Under the pieces are notes generated by a model, which was not told the DNA's origin, made no database searches, and worked only from the letters and a program-made list of their open reading frames with translations. The position numbers were made by a program, and so were the translations under genes. A stretch of 64,000 nt of DNA from DASQHW01 sp038238245 (GTDB lineage: Bacteria; Actinomycetota; Acidimicrobiia; IMCC26256; PALSA-610). Position 1 is the first letter of the stretch. The number at the start of each line of letters is the position of its first letter. This document shows, piece after piece, positions 63,151-64,000 of the stretch. The stretch covers positions 1 through 64,000 of the forward strand of contig JBBRXX010000027.1 of the NCBI GenBank assembly GCA_038238245.1. Reading direction: 5' to 3'.

Positions 63151-63275
63151 AGTTTGCCCGCTCTGGCGCTCTTAGGCGAGCTGCTACGCGGCCTCAGACC
63201 ACGGCCGCAGCCGCCAGTGACTTTCGGCGTCCTCGGCCCACCCATGTGAGCACGCAGAACGGCAGTTGTGGCGCG
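63147..63275. repeat. Right-end dispersed repeat, copy C
   Basis: It starts GCACAGTTTGCCCG, contains the CCGCCAGTGA ... GGCGTCCTCGGCCCA end of the family core, and ends with GAACGGCAGTTGTGGCGCG. It is diverged in the middle (GCGAGCTGCTACGCGG). Confidence 0.7.
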
Positions 63276-63314
63276 TCCCGTGCTGGCGCCGACACCGCGA
63301 GTCAGAATGACTTT

Positions 63315-64000
63315 GTGAGCGACGAGATCGAAGGTTCGGGCGAGGTCGGGCAGCTCATCGCGGCGCAGCGCGGCGCAGCGCGCGTACTACGTCCTGCGAG
63401 CTCCTGACTACGCCGACGTCACGAAACCGTCGGACCGGAAGCACCGCGGTTTGCTCGACGCCGGCGCAACCGGCCGCCTTGTTGACACGTTCGCGCCGTC
63501 GGGTGACGTCTTGGAGCTCGCGTGCGGATCTGGCGGGTTCACGCGCGAACTCGTACGTCATGCGCTTTCGCTCACTGCAGTCGATGGTTCACTGCGGATG
63601 CTCGAACTCAATCGCAGCATCGTCGGTGACCCGAGGGTCCAATACGTGTGCGCGGATCTGTCCGAGTGGCAGCCGACGCGGCAGTACGACACGGTGTTCT
63701 TTGGCTTCTGGCTCTCGCAGGTCCCGCCCTCGCACTTCGGGGCGTTCTGGTCGCTGGTCAGAGGGTGTCTGAGGCCTGGTGGACGCGCGGGCTTTGTCGA
63801 TGAGGACGAGCGCGCCCGCCCGTACGAAGCGGCCCACTCCGATGCCGGAGTGCCGACGGCCCCTCAGCGACGGCACTGCCTTCGACATCGTCAAGGTTTT
63901 CTGGAACCCGGCGGACCTCGAGCAGCGATTGCAGGAGCTCGGCTGGCAGGCCGATGTCGAGCCCGTCGGCGAGGCGTTCCTCTATGGCGTGGCACAAACG
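63315..64000 (+). pseudogene. SAM-dependent methyltransferase with two frameshifts, cut by window edge
   Basis: GTG 63315 opens a frame that ends after about 30 codons (RPASS) because GCGGCGCAGC is repeated in tandem at 63360-63379. Removing one copy gives AAQRAYYVLRAPDYADVTKP and then the methyltransferase core: GDVLELACGSGGFTRELVRH (motif I), LTAVDGSLRMLELN, YDTVFFGFWLSQV. Near 63860 a second one-base shift leads from VPTAPQRR to LSDGTAFDIVKVFWNPADLE, reading to the edge. Acceptor unknown. Confidence 0.75.
63360..63379 (+). repeat. 10-bp tandem duplication that breaks the methyltransferase gene
   Basis: GCGGCGCAGC occurs twice in direct tandem (63360-63369, 63370-63379). Deleting one copy restores the reading frame of the gene. 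Confidence 0.85.

Noticed and set aside
59680..63280. Canonical integron attC sites
   Set aside because: GTTATGC and CATAAC words occur, but no RYYYAAC...GTTRRRY pair with the right spacing was found and there is no IntI gene in view. Kept as an unclassified repeat family.
1..64000. tRNA, rRNA, CRISPR arrays, transposases, phage genes
   Set aside because: Looked for on both strands; none gave a recognisable sequence or structure.

Overview
The window is strongly G+C-rich and has many GTG starts, twin-arginine and lipobox export signals, and families common in Actinomycetota: TIGR03086, DUF1801 and DUF4386 proteins, RsbW/STAS regulators, and large cyclase-ATPases. The best guess is an uncultured actinobacterium, possibly Acidimicrobiia. 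This is inference from gene content, since no rRNA or tRNA gene is visible. No phage module, transposase, CRISPR array or replication origin was found.

Layout. 1-9.5 kb carries exported proteins: a cut-off cupin, two frameshifted secreted proteins with a paralogue remnant in front, an orphan family-5 solute-binding lipoprotein, an RTX repeat protein, and a PQQ beta-propeller fused to a beta-helix. 9.5-15.7 kb is stress and regulation: a mechanosensitive-type membrane protein, PRC-barrel/YsnF proteins, an ECF sigma factor fused to its own zinc-finger and membrane anchor, a LuxR response regulator, an STAS antagonist, an RsbW-like ATPase and a YihY membrane protein. 15.9-27 kb holds a 1646-residue nucleotide cyclase/AAA protein ending in four NTF2-like domains. 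It faces an ABC exporter whose ATPase carries a cyclic-nucleotide-binding domain. A 98-bp promoter-plus-leader sequence is shared by the cyclase and an unrelated membrane protein gene 10 kb away. 27.5-34.3 kb has a GGDEF-EAL protein, a GH63-like glycosidase, an ankyrin protein and a frameshifted secreted fibronectin-like protein. 34.4-45.7 kb is mostly small accessory enzymes (GNAT, NTF2, ASCH, RibD/DHFR-like, VOC, SDR, amidohydrolase, cupin) plus a secreted glycosidase-like protein with duplicated ricin domains.

45.7-54.6 kb starts with an aquaporin and continues as a tight same-strand run of seven genes: a coiled-coil protein, a membrane coiled-coil protein, a P-loop kinase, a zinc-ribbon membrane protein, an anchored secreted protein, a sedolisin peptidase and a lipoprotein. 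Several overlap, and the set matches no system I know. 54.6-64 kb is a run of very small single-domain genes. Several are broken by frameshifts. In the last 4 kb they are separated by a diverged repeat family, so that part looks like a cassette array, although the repeats do not match canonical integron attC sites.

Reading frames are interrupted unusually often, but the damage is clustered. The largest ORFs are intact, while secreted proteins and the right-hand accessory genes carry 1-bp-type shifts, one 10-bp tandem duplication and several remnants. Whether these are assembly indels or real decay cannot be settled from the sequence alone.
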